DNA of 64,000 nucleotides from Sequoia sempervirens (Eukaryota; Streptophyta; Pinopsida; Cupressales; Cupressaceae): positions 178,991 through 242,990 of the forward strand of contig VDFB02344204.1 of NCBI GenBank assembly GCA_007258455.2, in the 5' to 3' direction. Of the stretch, positions 34,561-46,310 are shown piece after piece. The translations under genes were made by a program, and so were the position numbers. Every line of letters begins with the position of its first letter. Position 1 is the stretch's first letter. The notes beneath the pieces are model-generated. The model ran no database searches. It was not told the origin of the DNA and saw only the letters and a program-made list of their open reading frames with translations.

Positions 34561-35158
34561 GGCTTTTTACAAAGGTAAAATTTGCGTACGCATGCTAATT
34601 CCGATTTAGTTATATTTTTCACAATTGGTATTATTCATTTTTTATATTTATGGATTATTTTATATATGTTTTCATAGATTTATATATTTTTTATATATTA
34701 GGATATATTTGTCAAGACTATATTTATATGTATAAAATTTGAATTTTATTTTTTACTTGTGTAAGGTTTGTGATGTGAGGTTTTATTTATATTTATATAT
34801 ATTTCAATTCATTCATCAAGATTATATTTATTGTGTTTTAATATGATTATTATCCACTTAAACTTAACCATTTATTTATCTACACTTATTTCTATTGTCA
34901 GTCTTGTCGTCATAGATTTGATCCTTTCCTTTTCAAAATTCAAATTCACCTTCTAAATTACTAGTACACATTATTTTGCCACCCTAAGACTAACTAAGTA
35001 CATATTTGTATATTTAATGTTATGTCCTAGTATTTAAAGGCATTCATTTTATATATCCTCATTCTTAAGCATTATCCACATCTAAGGAAGAAAACACTTC
35101 AATTTGGCATTTTAAAACAAATATGGACTACATATTCATTATAGGAGCATTTGTATAG
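34561..35158. other. AT-rich spacer
   Basis: Very AT-rich, with TTTATATATTTTT-like runs. No open frame. The segment may be intron or promoter of the nucleoredoxin-like pseudogene to its right. Confidence 0.4.
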
Positions 35159-36330
35159 TTGAAAAATTGGAAGGAAAATATGTGGGTCTTTACTTTTCTG
35201 CCCATTGGTGCCCTCCATGCAAAGAATTCACCCCTTTTCTCTCCGAAGTCTATACAAAACTATTGGAAAAAGAGAGATACTTTGAGATCATATTTGTATC
35301 TACAAATATGGATGAGAAATCATTTGAGAAGTATCATCATGTCATGCCATGGCCTGCCCTACCATTCTAAGATGTAAATGTAAAGGAAAAGCTTTTGAAG
35401 GGTTTTCATGTTACAGGCATTCTTGCCCTTGTTGTGCTGGAAAAAGAGGGTAAAACTTTGACCTCTAGAGGTGTTGATATCATTAGGAGATATGGGGTTG
35501 AGGGGTACCCTTTTAGTGCAGAGAAGCTTGATCAACAAAGGGCCAAGGAGGAGGCTGTCAAGGATGCGCGGACAGCGGAATGTCTTCTGATATCTGATGA
35601 ACGAGATTTTGTGATATCTCATGGGGAAAAGGTATTAAATTTTGGTTTGTTTTGTTATTGTTGTATGCTTTTTGGTTGCCTAAAAATTTTGGTTTGAACT
35701 GTTAGTTATTAGAATTTAGAATAGGTCCTTAACCAAAAGACAAAACCATGGTCTTCAACAAGCTACCCACTTTTTGACTAGGCCCTTAACTAGAAAACCA
35801 AACTGGGATCTTGAGAAAGGTTAAATATCTTTTGAATTTGTGAGGATCTTTTTAGAATTGGCAAGAATAGAACTTGTTACTTTTTCCATGTTGATACGGA
35901 CCCATAACTAAATGACTGAACCTAGGTTTTAAAGAACATTACATGTATTGAATTGCGCTATTATGTTTCAAATGCTAAAGATCAAGTACACTAAGAATTG
36001 GTGACAATGGAACTCTTAGTTTTGTACATGTGGCTAAAGACTAAAATAGAGTCTTAGAGAAGAATACATGCATTGATTGGGTCAGCTTGTTCCAAAGGTT
36101 AGAGATGAGGTCCTGGGTGTAGTGGGATATTCTAAGATTTTCTCTAGAAAGAAAATATATCACATGGATTATGTTCCAAATTGATTTGTTGATTTGAATT
36201 TTTATCAATAGGTACCCTTATCCAAGCTTGTCGGGAAAACCATTGGTTTATATTTTTTAGCCCCGTAGTGTGGTCCATGTCACAATTTCACTCCTTTGCT
36301 TGTGGACATTGTCTCAATACTTTCGAGTAT
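35159..36330 (+). pseudogene. Nucleoredoxin pseudogene (two thioredoxin-like domains, 5' and 3' parts missing)
   Basis: Exon 35159-35631 encodes a thioredoxin-like domain: LEGKYVGLYFSAHWCPPCK with the WCPPC active site, then FEIIFVSTNMDEKSFEKY and HVMPWPALPF. It continues with DVNVKEKLLKGFHVTGI, GVEGYPFSAEKL and ERDFVISHGEK. A TAA at 35368 interrupts after LPF. Donor AAG|GTATTA at 35632 and acceptor ATAG at 36211 keep the phase. Exon 2 starts VPLSKLVGKTIGLYF and has CGPC in its active site, but the preceding Trp codon is TAG. Homology fades after about 36330. Plant nucleoredoxins carry up to three such domains and reduce target proteins in cytosol or nucleus. The two stops and missing first and last parts make this a pseudogene. 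Confidence 0.85.
35632..36211 (+). other. Intron of the nucleoredoxin pseudogene
   Basis: 580 bp between GTATTA and TTTTATCAATAG. T-rich, with no open frame. Phase 0 at both borders supports descent from a real gene and not from a processed copy. Confidence 0.7.
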
Positions 36331-36437
36331 AACATATACCTACTCTAATAATTTTAGGCCCAAATGGGAAAACAATGCAAACTAAAAAAGTCAACCTTGT
36401 ACAAAGATATGGAATTTGAGTGTACCCAATCAATCAA

Positions 36438-38056
36438 TGTTGGAATATGTGCCTCAATTCTTATTGACATGAAATTCCTGCAGGGAAAAGTTGTTGTGAC
36501 ATTATTCATGTATGGCTTCCTAACTGTTCTGAATCTAGTTGAAATGTTCATGTCGCTGAGACAGATCTGATGTCTTGTTGACAAGTCTATCGTTGTGACC
36601 TTTTTTTGTGTTAGGTGTGACCTTTTGTCGATTGGAGACCTCTGGCCGACAGTATGCTCCTATTAGGTGTTAATGCGGATGTTGGAGTAGCTCAAGCGCT
36701 TGGGGAGAAGTCCAAGCGATTGGAGAATGTCTCACCGATAGCATATGGCTATCAGGGTAACTCAAGGGCATCAGGAAGATCTCTCAGCGACAAATGAAAG
36801 GTCATGCCAACGGGAGTTTTCACTTGGTGCCTTTGTGGTGACAAAAGACTTCGGTATGAAGTCTTGGTGAAGGGCGCCTGGTCTCGCCGATGGGGATACA
36901 ACTGAAGTCATTGGTGTAGCTCTCGACACCCGGTGAAATGTCTTGGTGAAGTCAAATGTCTTGTCGACTCGGCAAGACATGGGTGCTCAGTATGTGGTCT
37001 TGGCGAGTGACTTAAGACCTTGGTATAAGGTCTTGGCGAAGATGATAAGTCTCGCTGACTCTTTGTTGCTTTGGTATGACATGTTCGGCCGGTGTAAGGT
37101 CTTAGCGAAAGACTTAAAGTCTTGTTGACTTGGTAAGACTTGGATGAACTTAGTATGAAGTCCTGGTGAAAGATAGATGTCTTGCCGACTATCAGATGCT
37201 TCGGTGAAACTATGGGGAGACCCGGTGAAACATCATGGCAAATGGAAAGTCTTACCGATAGGAAAGTGGAAGTCAATGTGACCTTGTGAGCATTGGTATG
37301 AGTCTAGCCGATAAGAAATCTCTTGCCGATAGAAACACAATGGATGTCGATGGATTCAGTTTGACTCATGGCGTTCGGTATATCGTCTTGTAGACTGTGG
37401 ACCTATGCCGATGGCGATATGAAGACTTTGTGGCATTGGGGAGACACTGTTAGTGTCTCACCGATATGCCAACAAAGTTGAATGCCCTTGACTAGTTTGA
37501 CCATCATATGTGGAGCCTCATGGACCAATCAGAGGAAGCGATTTCAAATGGGTGGTAGTTAGTTTTTTGCAACTTTTACAACGCTGGAGCTGAACAGCAT
37601 GCAGGGAAAAATCAACGCTCGAGACAAAACTTTCTATGATGGGGCAATGGTGGATAAGGATGAACAGAGGACATAAATTAGAATGTGTTAAGTTTTAAGA
37701 AAGAGCATTATGAGTTAGAAAAATGAATCAGTTTTTTGTTGAGAGCTTTTTTTTGTAAGAGGAAGAACAGTGAATGAAGCTACTATGAACTGATACCAGA
37801 GAGTTGTATCTCTGATTGTATGTAATTGTTGTTACTGTAATACAAAGAGATTCAGCTTGGTGTGGTGGGTTTTTTCCTTAAAGGGTTTCCCACATAAATC
37901 TGTTGTTCATTGTCTTTGAGTATATTCTCTGTTTCTGCAAATCTTTCATGTGTGTCTTAATTGGATTATAATTAGAAAAATTAAAAGTACTGTCTGCTCA
38001 CTTCCCTGTGGTTTTGACATTAGGAAAGTTGTTTCCGTACCGTTTCTTTCCTTACA
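36438..38056 (+). repeat. 5' LTR of the copia element (1619 bp)
   Basis: TGTTGG...CTTACA. Its first third holds an array of short motifs (see 36600-37260). The last third has the usual copia R/U5 features: GAGATTCAGCTTGGTGTGGTGGG, then a run of T and GGGTTTCCCACA. It is followed after two bases by the primer site. Confidence 0.92.
36600..37260. repeat. GTCTTGGYGAA motif array within the copia LTR
   Basis: Variants such as AAGTCTTGGTGAAG, GGTCTTGGCGAAG, AGGTCTTAGCGAAAG, AAGTCTTGTTGACTTGG and TGTCTTGCCGAC recur every 20-60 bases, at least ten times. Some are paired with their inverse (AAGACTTCGGTATGAAGTCTT-like), so short hairpins are possible. The corresponding array in the 3' LTR is 42360-43030. 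A 122-codon minus-strand frame stays open across it in both LTRs but encodes only repeats. Confidence 0.7.
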
Positions 38057-38058
38057 AG

Positions 38059-38070
38059 TGGTATCAGAGC
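38059..38070 (+). promoter_or_regulatory. Primer binding site (tRNA-Met type)
   Basis: TGGTATCAGAGC two bases after the LTR end; this is complementary to the 3' end of initiator tRNA-Met and is the usual primer site of plant copia elements. Confidence 0.95.
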
Positions 38071-38171
38071 CTAGCCAGTTGTATTGTCTTTGTGAGTGGG
38101 TTGGGTTTTTTGTGTCAATCCTTTTCCAGTGGGAGTTTTGTAGAGTTCTGTTAATTTAATTATAGATTAAG

Positions 38172-39248
38172 ATGGCAAGCACATCCAGAAGGGTGGAAAT
38201 AGAGAAATTCAATGGTAGCAATTTTGAGTTGTGGAAACTCAAAATAGAAGATCTGTTAGTGGATCGTGATATGTGGCTTGTTGTGTCTAGAACGATGCCT
38301 CAAGGCATGAAGCAAGAGGATTGGGATCTTTTAGATAGAAAGTCTAAGGGGCTGATAAGGCTCTGTTTAGCAAACTATGTTCTTTTGAACGTGCATGAAG
38401 AAAAGACTGCTTCTTCCTTGTGGAAAAGATTGGCATCTATTTATCAGGGCAAGTCCTTGGTGAATAAATTATTCTTGAGGAAGAAGTTGTACTCTTTGAG
38501 AATGCAGGAGGGAGGATCAGTTGCTGATCATTTGAATGCATTCAATATGCTGATTGCTCAATTAACATCTGTTGGTGTGAAGATTGAAGATGAAGATCGT
38601 TGCATGTTGTTGCTATATTCTTTGCTAGATTCTTGGGATCATCTGGTGATGGCTATTGGGAGTACGACATCCACTTTCAAGATTGAAGATGTTGTTGCTT
38701 CTTTGTTTTTAGAAGAGATGAGAAGAAAATCTTTTGAGATGAAAAATGAGGCTCTGACTGTAGGAGGCAGATCAAAGGAGAAAGGCAAGAAGGACAAGAA
38801 ATCCAGATCGAAATTAGAAGGGAGATCGAAGTCTCCTGGAAAGAAGTCCAAGGTGAAGTGTTGGAATTGTGGGCAACCTGGTCATGTCTGAAAGGATTGC
38901 AAGGAGGAGAAAAAGAAGAAGAACTCTTCTAGAAATGATTCTTCTCATAGTGATGCAGACACTTTCATTGCAGCTTTGGCTACACGGGCATCAGATGATG
39001 TCTGGCTGATTGATTCTGGAGCATCTTTCCACATGACATCTCATAGAGATTGGTTCACGAAGTATGAAGAATACAATGGTGGAAAGGTGTACTTAGCAAG
39101 TGATTCATCTTTGGAAATTATTGGTCATGGAAGAGTCAGAATTCAATTCCCTAATGGAAGAGTGAAGCGAATTAATGATGTGATGCATATACCAGGTCTG
39201 GCTCGTAATTTACTTTTTGTAAGTAAGCTAAATGATATTGGAGTGTAG
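38172..39248 (+). pseudogene. Copia gag and protease
   Basis: ATG 38172 opens a Gag of about 239 codons: IEKFNGSNFELWKLKIEDLL, WDHLVMAIG and a Lys-rich tail. The zinc knuckle CWNCGQPGHV-KDC is interrupted by TGA at 38889, where CGA (Arg) would be expected. In the same frame the protease follows with the catalytic motif WLIDSGASFHMT at about 39003-39040. A TAG at 39246, from CAG, ends this part. Gag packages the RNA and the protease cuts the polyprotein. Confidence 0.93.
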
Positions 39249-40178
39249 GTCACGTTCTTTGGAAATGGTTGCAAGATGACTAGAGGCTCTATGGTGCTGG
39301 CTAGGGGTGCTCAAATTGGTACCTTGTACAAGTTGGATGCACTGGTTGTCCAATACAATAGTGTCTCTGCAAAGTCACTAAAAGCTACTCATGGAGAAAA
39401 GAAGGAAAACGTTCTTGTTGGTGTAAACTCCATGGAGGTTAAACTTCCAGCAGAGAAGACTATGCTCTGGCATCATAGGCTAGGCCACATTGGTGAGAAA
39501 GGTTTAAAAAACTTGAAAAATAAAAACCCGGTAGAAGGGCTTGAAGATTGTAACCTTGAGTTCGAATTTTGTGAACATTGCATATATGGAAAGAAACACC
39601 ATGTTTCATTTTATTCCAATCCTCACAAATCTTCTGGTTTGCTTGATTATATTCATTCTGATGTTTTTGGTCCAGTAAATGTACCTTCTCTATCTAAATC
39701 AAGATACTATGTGTCGTTTATTGATGATTATTCAAGAACATTTGTATATTTTCTAAGAAGTAAATCAGAAGTGTTCAGTCGGTTTAAGGAATTTAAAAAT
39801 CTTGTTGAAAATCAGACTGGTAGGAAAATAAAATGTTTAAGGACTGATAATGGCGGTGAGTTTTGTTCAGATGAATTCAAAAGGTACTATACAGATCATG
39901 GGATTAAAAGACATAAGACTACACCTTATAATCTACAGCAAAATGGAGTTGCTGAAAGGTTCAACAGGACAGTAATGGAAAGAGCACGAAGTATGATGAG
40001 TAGTGCTAGCTTGAAGTAGTCTCTACAACATGTTACTTGGTAAATCGTTCTCCTAACTCTACTCTTGTTGAGAAGACGCCTTTGGAAGCATGGTCTGGAA
40101 AGAAGCCCTCTCTGAGATATATTCGTGTCTTTCGCTGTGAGGCATATGCATATGTGCCATTTGAAAAATGATCCAAGT
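39249..40178 (+). pseudogene. Copia integrase
   Basis: The HHCC zinc region is read at 39465-39585 (WHHRLGHIG, FCEHC). The catalytic acids D (IHSDVFGPV), D (RTDNGGEF) and E (NGVAERFNR) are all present. After MMSSASLK a TAG and a small deletion remove the conserved segment before TTCYLVNRSPNSTLVEKTP, shifting the frame. TGA at about 40169 follows FEK. Confidence 0.92.
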
Positions 40179-41362
40179 TGGAAAACAAAGTGTTAAAGTG
40201 TATTTTTATTGGCTATAGTGCTGGCATTAAAGGATACAAGCTTTGGAACCCTGAGACTGAGAAGGTTTTGTACAGTAGAAGAGTCATCTTTCGTGAGTTG
40301 AAAACTTCTACATTGGATTTGCAGTTAGAGAAGAAATCAAAAAATGAAAAGGATGTAGCAGGAATTCCTCTGACACCAGATAAAGAGGAATTGAAAAATC
40401 AAAATGTACCTGATACTGAGGAGAGCTCAAGTAGTTCTAAAAGTTCTAAAGAAGATGAAGAACCACCTCAGCCTCAGCCTGTGAGGAGGTTAACTTGTGA
40501 AAGAAAGCAACCTGATAGGTATGGGTTTTCTTTAATAGAGTCTACATGTGCCTATGCTTTAATATCTAGCACTGATGAACCTAGGACTTTGAAAGAGGCA
40601 TTTAAAATTTCTGATTAAAATTCTTGGTTGGAAGTCATGAATGAAGAAATGGCATCGTTAGAAAAGAATGATACATGGAGTTTGGTTCCATTGCCTAAAG
40701 GCAGAAAATCTGTGGGTTGCAAATGGATATTCAAAAAGACAATTGGTCTGGATGGCAGTGTAGAAAAATATAAAGCAAGGCTGGTTGCAAAAGGTTATTC
40801 CTAGGTAGAGGGAATTGATTATGGAAAAAAATTTCTCCTGTAGCTAAGCTGACATCTATTAGATTTCTTTTGTCACTTGCAGCAACGTATGACTTAGAAA
40901 TTGAATAGATGGATGTGAAGACATCATTTCTTCATGGTGACCTTAAAGAAGAAATTTATATGTCCCAGCCGGAGCACTTTGTGGAAAAAGATAAGGAAAG
41001 ACTGGTTTGCAAGTTAAAGAAATCTTTGTATGGGTTAAAACAGTCTCCTAGAATGTGGTACCAAAAATTTGACACTTTTGTTTTGTCATTGGGATTTGTA
41101 AGATCAAAATGTGACCATTGTGTATATTACAAAGCTGAAAGTGGTCAAGTCCTTATTATTGCTCTCTATGTTGATGATATGTTGTTCATAGGCAATAGTA
41201 TGCTAATGATTTCTGATCTTAAGTCTCAGTTGTCTGCAAAGTTTGAAATGAAAGATCTTGGTGCAGAAAGGTACATTCTGGGAATGGAAATAACCAGGGA
41301 CAAGAAAAATAGAAAACTTTGGCTCAGTCAGAGTAAGTATATCATGTTTTTGGAGATTTTGT
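40178..41362 (+). pseudogene. Copia integrase tail and reverse transcriptase
   Basis: Starts with KCIFIGYSAGIKGYKLWNPE, the copia integrase C-terminus, then a Ser/Pro-rich linker. RT begins near 40619 ([29 protein letters not shown]). Stops lie at 40616 and 40802, a frameshift in an A run near 40830, and TAG at 40906 before MDVKTSFLHGDL. The catalytic box LYVDDML is intact at about 41166-41186. Another frameshift near 41350 leads into the next part. Confidence 0.92.
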
Positions 41363-42097
41363 ATGAAGTGCAAGCAACTAGTTGTTCCTGTTACACAAGG
41401 AACGAAGCTATCTATTGAGGATTGTCCAAAATCTCCTACTGAGATGGAGGACATGACCAGTGTACCTTATGCTAGTGCAGTCAGTAGCCTTATGTATGTA
41501 ATGTCGTACAAGGCTAGACATTGCCCAAGCGTGGGAGTTCTTAGTGGTTTATGGCTAATCCGAAGGACACATTGGGATGCTGTGAAGAGAGTGTTTAGAT
41601 ATCTGAAGGGCACTTCAGACTATGCTTTGTGTTACCATGGTAACTTGGTTGAATCACAGAAGACTCTCAGCATTCAAGGTTATGTGGATTCTGATCGGGC
41701 AAGGGACATTGACAGTAGAAGATCCACTAGTGGATATGTTTTCATGATGAATGGTGGTGCAGTGAGTTGGATGAGCAAGCAGCAGGCTGTAGTCGCTTTG
41801 TCCACTACAGAGGCAAAGTACATGGAAACTACACATGCCTGTAAAGAAGCAATCTTGTTAAAACGTTTGTGTTCTAACATTGGTTTTGATGCAGGAAAAA
41901 TTACAATTTACTGTGACAGTCAAAGTGCTATATGTTTTGCGAAAAATCCTACTTTCCATGCCAGGACGAAACATATAGATGTACAATATCATTTTGTATG
42001 GGATATGGTGGAGGATGGGAAGGTCTCTTTGGAGAAAGTGGATACTCTGGAGAATGTTGCAGATGCATTGACAAAGCTTGTGAGCACAGACAAATAA
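41363..42097 (+). pseudogene. Copia RNase H
   Basis: An open frame of about 244 codons containing SVGVLSGLW, GYVDSDRARDIDSRRSTSGY, ALSTTEAKYMETTHACKEA and IYCDSQSAICFAKNP. The Asp/Glu/Asp catalytic residues can be seen. It ends ENVADALTKLVSTDK, the usual copia C-terminus, before TAA at 42095. This is the longest undisturbed domain of the element. Confidence 0.93.
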
Positions 42098-42183
42098 AGG
42101 TGGTGTGCCAGTTCAATGGGCCTCTTGGCCCATGTCTTACAGTAGTTTGATTATGCTCTGGAGGTGTCAGTAAGATCTTTGTC

Positions 42184-42194
42184 AAGTGGGAGCT
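42184..42194 (+). promoter_or_regulatory. Polypurine tract of the copia element
   Basis: AAGTGGGAGCT immediately before the 3' LTR start TGTTGG; this is where plus-strand DNA synthesis is primed. Confidence 0.8.
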
Positions 42195-44767
42195 TGTTGG
42201 AATATGTGCCTCAATTCTTACTGACATGTAACTCCTATAGGGAAAAGTCGTTGTGACATTATTCATGTTTTGCCGACTAACTGTTCTAAATCTTGTTGAA
42301 ATGTTCATGTCACCGAGACAGATCTGATTTCTTGCCAACAAGTCTATCGTTGTGACCTTTTTGTGTTCAATGTGACCTTTTGTCGATTGGAGACCTCTGG
42401 CCGACAGTATGCTCCTATCAGGTGTTAATGTAGATGTCAGAGTAGCTCAAGCGCTCGGGGAGAAGTCCCAGCAATTGGAGAATGTCTCACCAATAGCATA
42501 TGGCTATCGGGGTAACTCAAGGGCATCAGGAAGATCTCTCAGCGACAAATGAAAGGTCACGCTAATGGGAGTTTTCACTTGGTGCCTTCGCGGTGACAAA
42601 AGACTTCAATATGAAGTCTTGGCAAAGGGCGCCTAGTCTCGCTGACGAGGATGCAACTAAAGTCATCGGTGTAGCTCTCGGCGCCTGGTGAAACGTCTTG
42701 GCAAAGTCAAATGTCTTGCCGACTCGGCAAGACATGGGTGCTCGGTATGTGGTCTTTGCGGGTGACTTAAGACCTCGGTATAAGGTCTTGGTGAAGACGA
42801 TAAGTCTCGCTGACTCTTCGATGCTTCGGTATGACATGTTCGGCTGGTGTAAGGTCTTAGTGAAAGACTTAAAGTCTTGCTGACTCGGTAAGACTTGGAT
42901 GAACTCGGTATGAAGTCCTGGCGAAAGACATATGTCTTGTTGACTGTCAGATGCTTCAGTGAAACTATGGGGAGACCCGGCGAAACATCTTGGCGACTAG
43001 AAAGTCTTGTCGGTAGCAAAGTGGAAGTCACTGTGACCTTGTGAGCATTGGTATGAGTCTAGCTAATAAGAAATATCTTGCTAATAGAAACACAATGGAG
43101 GTCGATGGATTCAGTTTGACTCATGGCGTTAGGTATATCATCTTGCAAACTATGGACCTATGTTGATAGCGATATGAAGAATTTGTGGCATCGGGGAGAC
43201 ACTGTTAGTGTCTCACCGATATGCCAACAAAGTTGAACGCCCTTGACCAGTTTGACCATCCTATGTGGAGCCTCATGGACCAATCAGAGGAAGCGATTTC
43301 AAATGGGTGGCAGTTAGTTTTTTGCAACTGTTGCAACACTGGAGTTGAATAGCATGCAAGGAAAAATCAATGCTCGAGAGGAAACTTTCTATGATGGGGC
43401 AATGGCGGATAAGGATGAACAGAGGACAAAAATTAGAATGTGTTAAGTTTTAAGAAAGAGCATTCTGAGTTAGAAAAATGAATCAGTTTTTTGTTGAGAG
43501 ATTTTTTCTGTAAGAGGAAGAACAATGAATGAAGCTACTGTGAACTGATACCAGAGAGTCGTATCTCTGATTGTATGTAATTGTTGTTATTGTAATACTG
43601 TGAGCACCTTGCAAATCTACACAAAGTTAAAACTCCATTCTATGGATTAGTTCATGCAAACTCACTAGTTACTCCTATGAAATAATGCATCATGCCTTCA
43701 TAAACAAGATAACAATACAAACTACTTGAGAGCATAAAAACAAGATGCATATCTATCCCATAGTGGATTGGTGCTTCTTTGATGTGGAAAGAATCCCTTT
43801 CCCAATCCTTGAAGTGCTTGGTGATGAGGTTGATATGAATATGATATGGAATGCTAAGATGATCAATGGACAAAATCAATTCTCAGTTTAAGAGAATGAC
43901 CTTGCATCAAGTTGTGGAGGATTTGCTTGAGGATGAAGCCTCTATTTAAAGATTTTCAAATGCAAATAGTATTGAAAATGGACCAATGTGGGACAAAGAT
44001 TGGACAAATGAGAGGAAGACACTTGTCAAGTGGTGAGTGGTTGATGCATGTGCAAGATTTGGGAAGTGTGCCCATGAGAGGGAAATTTTGAATTCAAATT
44101 TGACAATAAATTTAGAGAGGGGGACAAGAAAAAGAGCAATAAATGCTAAGTTGGAGGGACAAATCAACTTTTCATGATTTTCAAATTTTTGGGCCATGTT
44201 GAGTGAAAATGAGAGTTTTAATAAATCAATAAATTGATTTATTTGTGCAAGTGGCTAAATCTAGAGAATGCAAGTGGTGAGGATTATCATTTAATCATGG
44301 TTAGATTAAATTAATGATGATTAGGTGAGATTGACTTTTAGGACTTTGATATTTGATTTATTTAAATTAGAAAATGATGAAATATGATTTGGGATTTGAT
44401 TTAGATGAATGTTTGATTTATTAAAAGGTTGATGATAATGTTTATTTGATTTTAAATAAATGACCTTAGGAGATGAGATTACCTAATGAATGGATGAAGA
44501 TGATGAATGAACCTGATTGAATGCAGAATGTTAATTTTTCATGTCTACAAATGCAAAGAGATTCAGCTTGGTGTGGTGGGTTTTTTCCCGAAAGGGTTTC
44601 CCATGTAAATCTATTGTTCATTGTCTTTGAGTATATTCTTTGTTTCTAAAAATATTTCATGTGTGTCTTAATTGGATTGTAATTAGAAAAATTAAAAGTA
44701 TTGTCTGCTTACTTCCTTGTGGTTTTGAAGTTAGGAAAGTTGTTTCCGTACCATTGCTTTCCTTACA
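42195..44767 (+). repeat. 3' LTR of the copia element, split by a nested solo LTR
   Basis: Left part 42195-43598 and right part 44550-44767 together match the 5' LTR. The motif array is again at 42360-43030. C/T and G/A differences from the 5' copy are frequent (for example TCGCCG against TCACCA). Confidence 0.9.
43599..44549 (+). mobile_element. Solo LTR nested in the copia 3' LTR (951 bp)
   Basis: Starts TGTGAGCACC, ends CATGTCTACA, and is flanked by AATAC (43594-43598) and AATGC (44550-44554), a 5-bp duplication with one mismatch. The 5' copia LTR lacks it and shows the empty site. A TATTTAAA at 43943-43950 could be its TATA box. There is no internal coding sequence, so recombination between two LTRs probably removed it. 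Parts resemble the LTRs at 46148, 53947 and 56981 (TCCCAT...GGATT, TTGATGTGGA). Confidence 0.8.
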
Positions 44768-44772
44768 ATCAA

Positions 44773-45599
44773 TTGCCTATTTTTTTGAAGATATTAATGG
44801 TAATTTATGTAGTTTCAATTCTTGTTGTGTGTTTTGTCTTAGGGTCCAGTTTGAGATTGATTGCCTTCTAGTGAAATCAAAGAGTGAAATATGTTTCAAT
44901 ATATTGGGAAAAATTGAGTATTTGTCGCAAGTAGAGTATTTTCTAAAGACTATCTTTTCACAAATTGAAGCTTTGATTCACCGCTCAACAAATTTGTGTA
45001 AAAACTATTTTCTTTGTTAGATGATTATTTTGTATGTTTTAAGTAGATTTCTTTGTAAAATGAATATGTCGTAATTTTTTAGATTTTTTTGTAAAATGAA
45101 TGATATTTTCCTATAAATGAATATGTAGTAAATTTTGTTTCATAATTATCGATGCTTTGTATGAAAATTCCATTAATTTTTTCCTGATTGGAATGGATTT
45201 ACAAAATTCTAATTATTATGCTCATGGCTTAGATGTATTATTACTTATCATGTTGTAAGGGAAAAGATGCCGATTTCAATGAAATCCAACTATTTATACA
45301 AAAAAAATCTAAATATTGAATCACCAATCCCACCCAGAAGTTTTTCCAAATAGAAATTAGCTATAATGATTTTGATAATATAATATGATGAATAGAGATT
45401 GGTATGCCAAATAGAGATTAGGTAAGTTGATTTAAAACATGTAGAATTCCCTCCATCCATAGAATTTACAGCTTGATATTGACAGCATACATTGCCTTCC
45501 ATCAATGTGAGTAAAGACTAAATAGAAAAAATAGCTATAGTGATTTTGATATTTGAAAATGTCATATAAAAGATATAAATTAGCTGAAAATAGGCACCT
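44773..45599. other. Flank of the copia element, nothing recognised
   Basis: Continues the host sequence interrupted at 36437. An A-rich end after CAACTATTTATAC at 45285-45305 could be the tail of a small retroposed sequence. No further nucleoredoxin exon was found here. Confidence 0.4.
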
Positions 45600-45667
45600 C
45601 GAGAAGGATGACTCTCGGCATTTATTATATATATTAATGTTTAATATATGTATGCTAGTTAATTAGT

Positions 45668-46310
45668 CTTTTGAATTGAATTGGCTTTATTATTTCATAT
45701 TTTCATTAAGCTTGATTAGTATTTGCAAGAATCTCATTGGAATATGGCTTAGATCATCTGTTTATTTACTTAGTTTATTTCAATTGTAATTGATCTAAGT
45801 GTTAAGAAACACTTTAGATTTTTCAATCATGCTTGATTCCTTCGATAAGTGTTAATAGACACTCTTTAGCTTTGATCCAAGCTTGATGAATTCCTTGCAA
45901 GTGTTAGTCTCATAAACCAACAAAAAACAAGTTACGGTTAGGTAAAAATAAAAATCAAACTCAGATTAAACCAGGTAAGAATTTTTTTCTTTTGGTTTAC
46001 CTACAAAGGTGTCACTGTTTGGTAGCGGCATCAACTTGTCAACCTGCACAAAAAACCAAAAATGATGTTAGGCAATAGCGTCACTATTTACAAAAGCATG
46101 AGCCTTAAACATGCAAAAGAATCATCATTTGCATATGTGTTGGTATATGCTGGGAAAGTTAGAAAGATCAACTACAATTGAAACAAACCTAGTAAACAAA
46201 CAAATGATCTAACTAAGCCATATTCCAATGAGATTCTTACAAATACTAGTTAAGAGATCAATTAAACATGAAATAACAAAGAAAACCAAATTGAAATCCT
46301 AATTAATGAA
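45668..46310. repeat. Inverted repeat with ~100-120 bp arms
   Basis: The left arm (about 45700-45795, reading AGTATTTGCAAGAATCTCAT then TGGAATATGGCTTAGATC) is the reverse complement of the right arm (about 46166-46270, GATCTAACTAAGCCATATTC then CAATGAGATTCTTRCAAATACT). The spacer is about 370 bp. The right arm is the start of an LTR (46148), so the left arm is a second, inverted copy of the same LTR start. Confidence 0.8.

Larger units (their letters stand above)
36438..44767 (+). mobile_element. Ty1/copia retrotransposon, complete structure but degenerate
   Basis: LTRs run 36438-38056 and 42195-44767 (the second enlarged by a nested insert). Both start TGTTGGAATATGTGCC and end TTTCCTTACA. 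The host sequence ATCAA is duplicated at 36433-36437 and 44768-44772. A tRNA-Met-type primer site, a gag-protease-integrase-RT-RNase H order and a purine-rich tract are all present. Domain order (integrase before RT) fixes the superfamily; the gag and the LTR layout look Tork-like. The LTRs differ by roughly 10% by eye, so it is older than the Tat element. Every coding domain carries stops or frameshifts. Confidence 0.93.

Noticed and set aside
35159..35377. Alternative 72-codon frame over the nucleoredoxin exon
   Set aside because: The overlapping frame with WCPPC and downstream thioredoxin motifs is clearly the real one.
36908..37276. 122-codon minus-strand frame kept in both copia LTRs (also 42663-43031)
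   Set aside because: It consists of the translated motif array and shows no domain. The lack of stops follows from the repeated words.
38059..38070. tRNA gene fragment (TGGTATCAGAGC)
   Set aside because: Only the 12-base primer complement is present, right after an LTR end.
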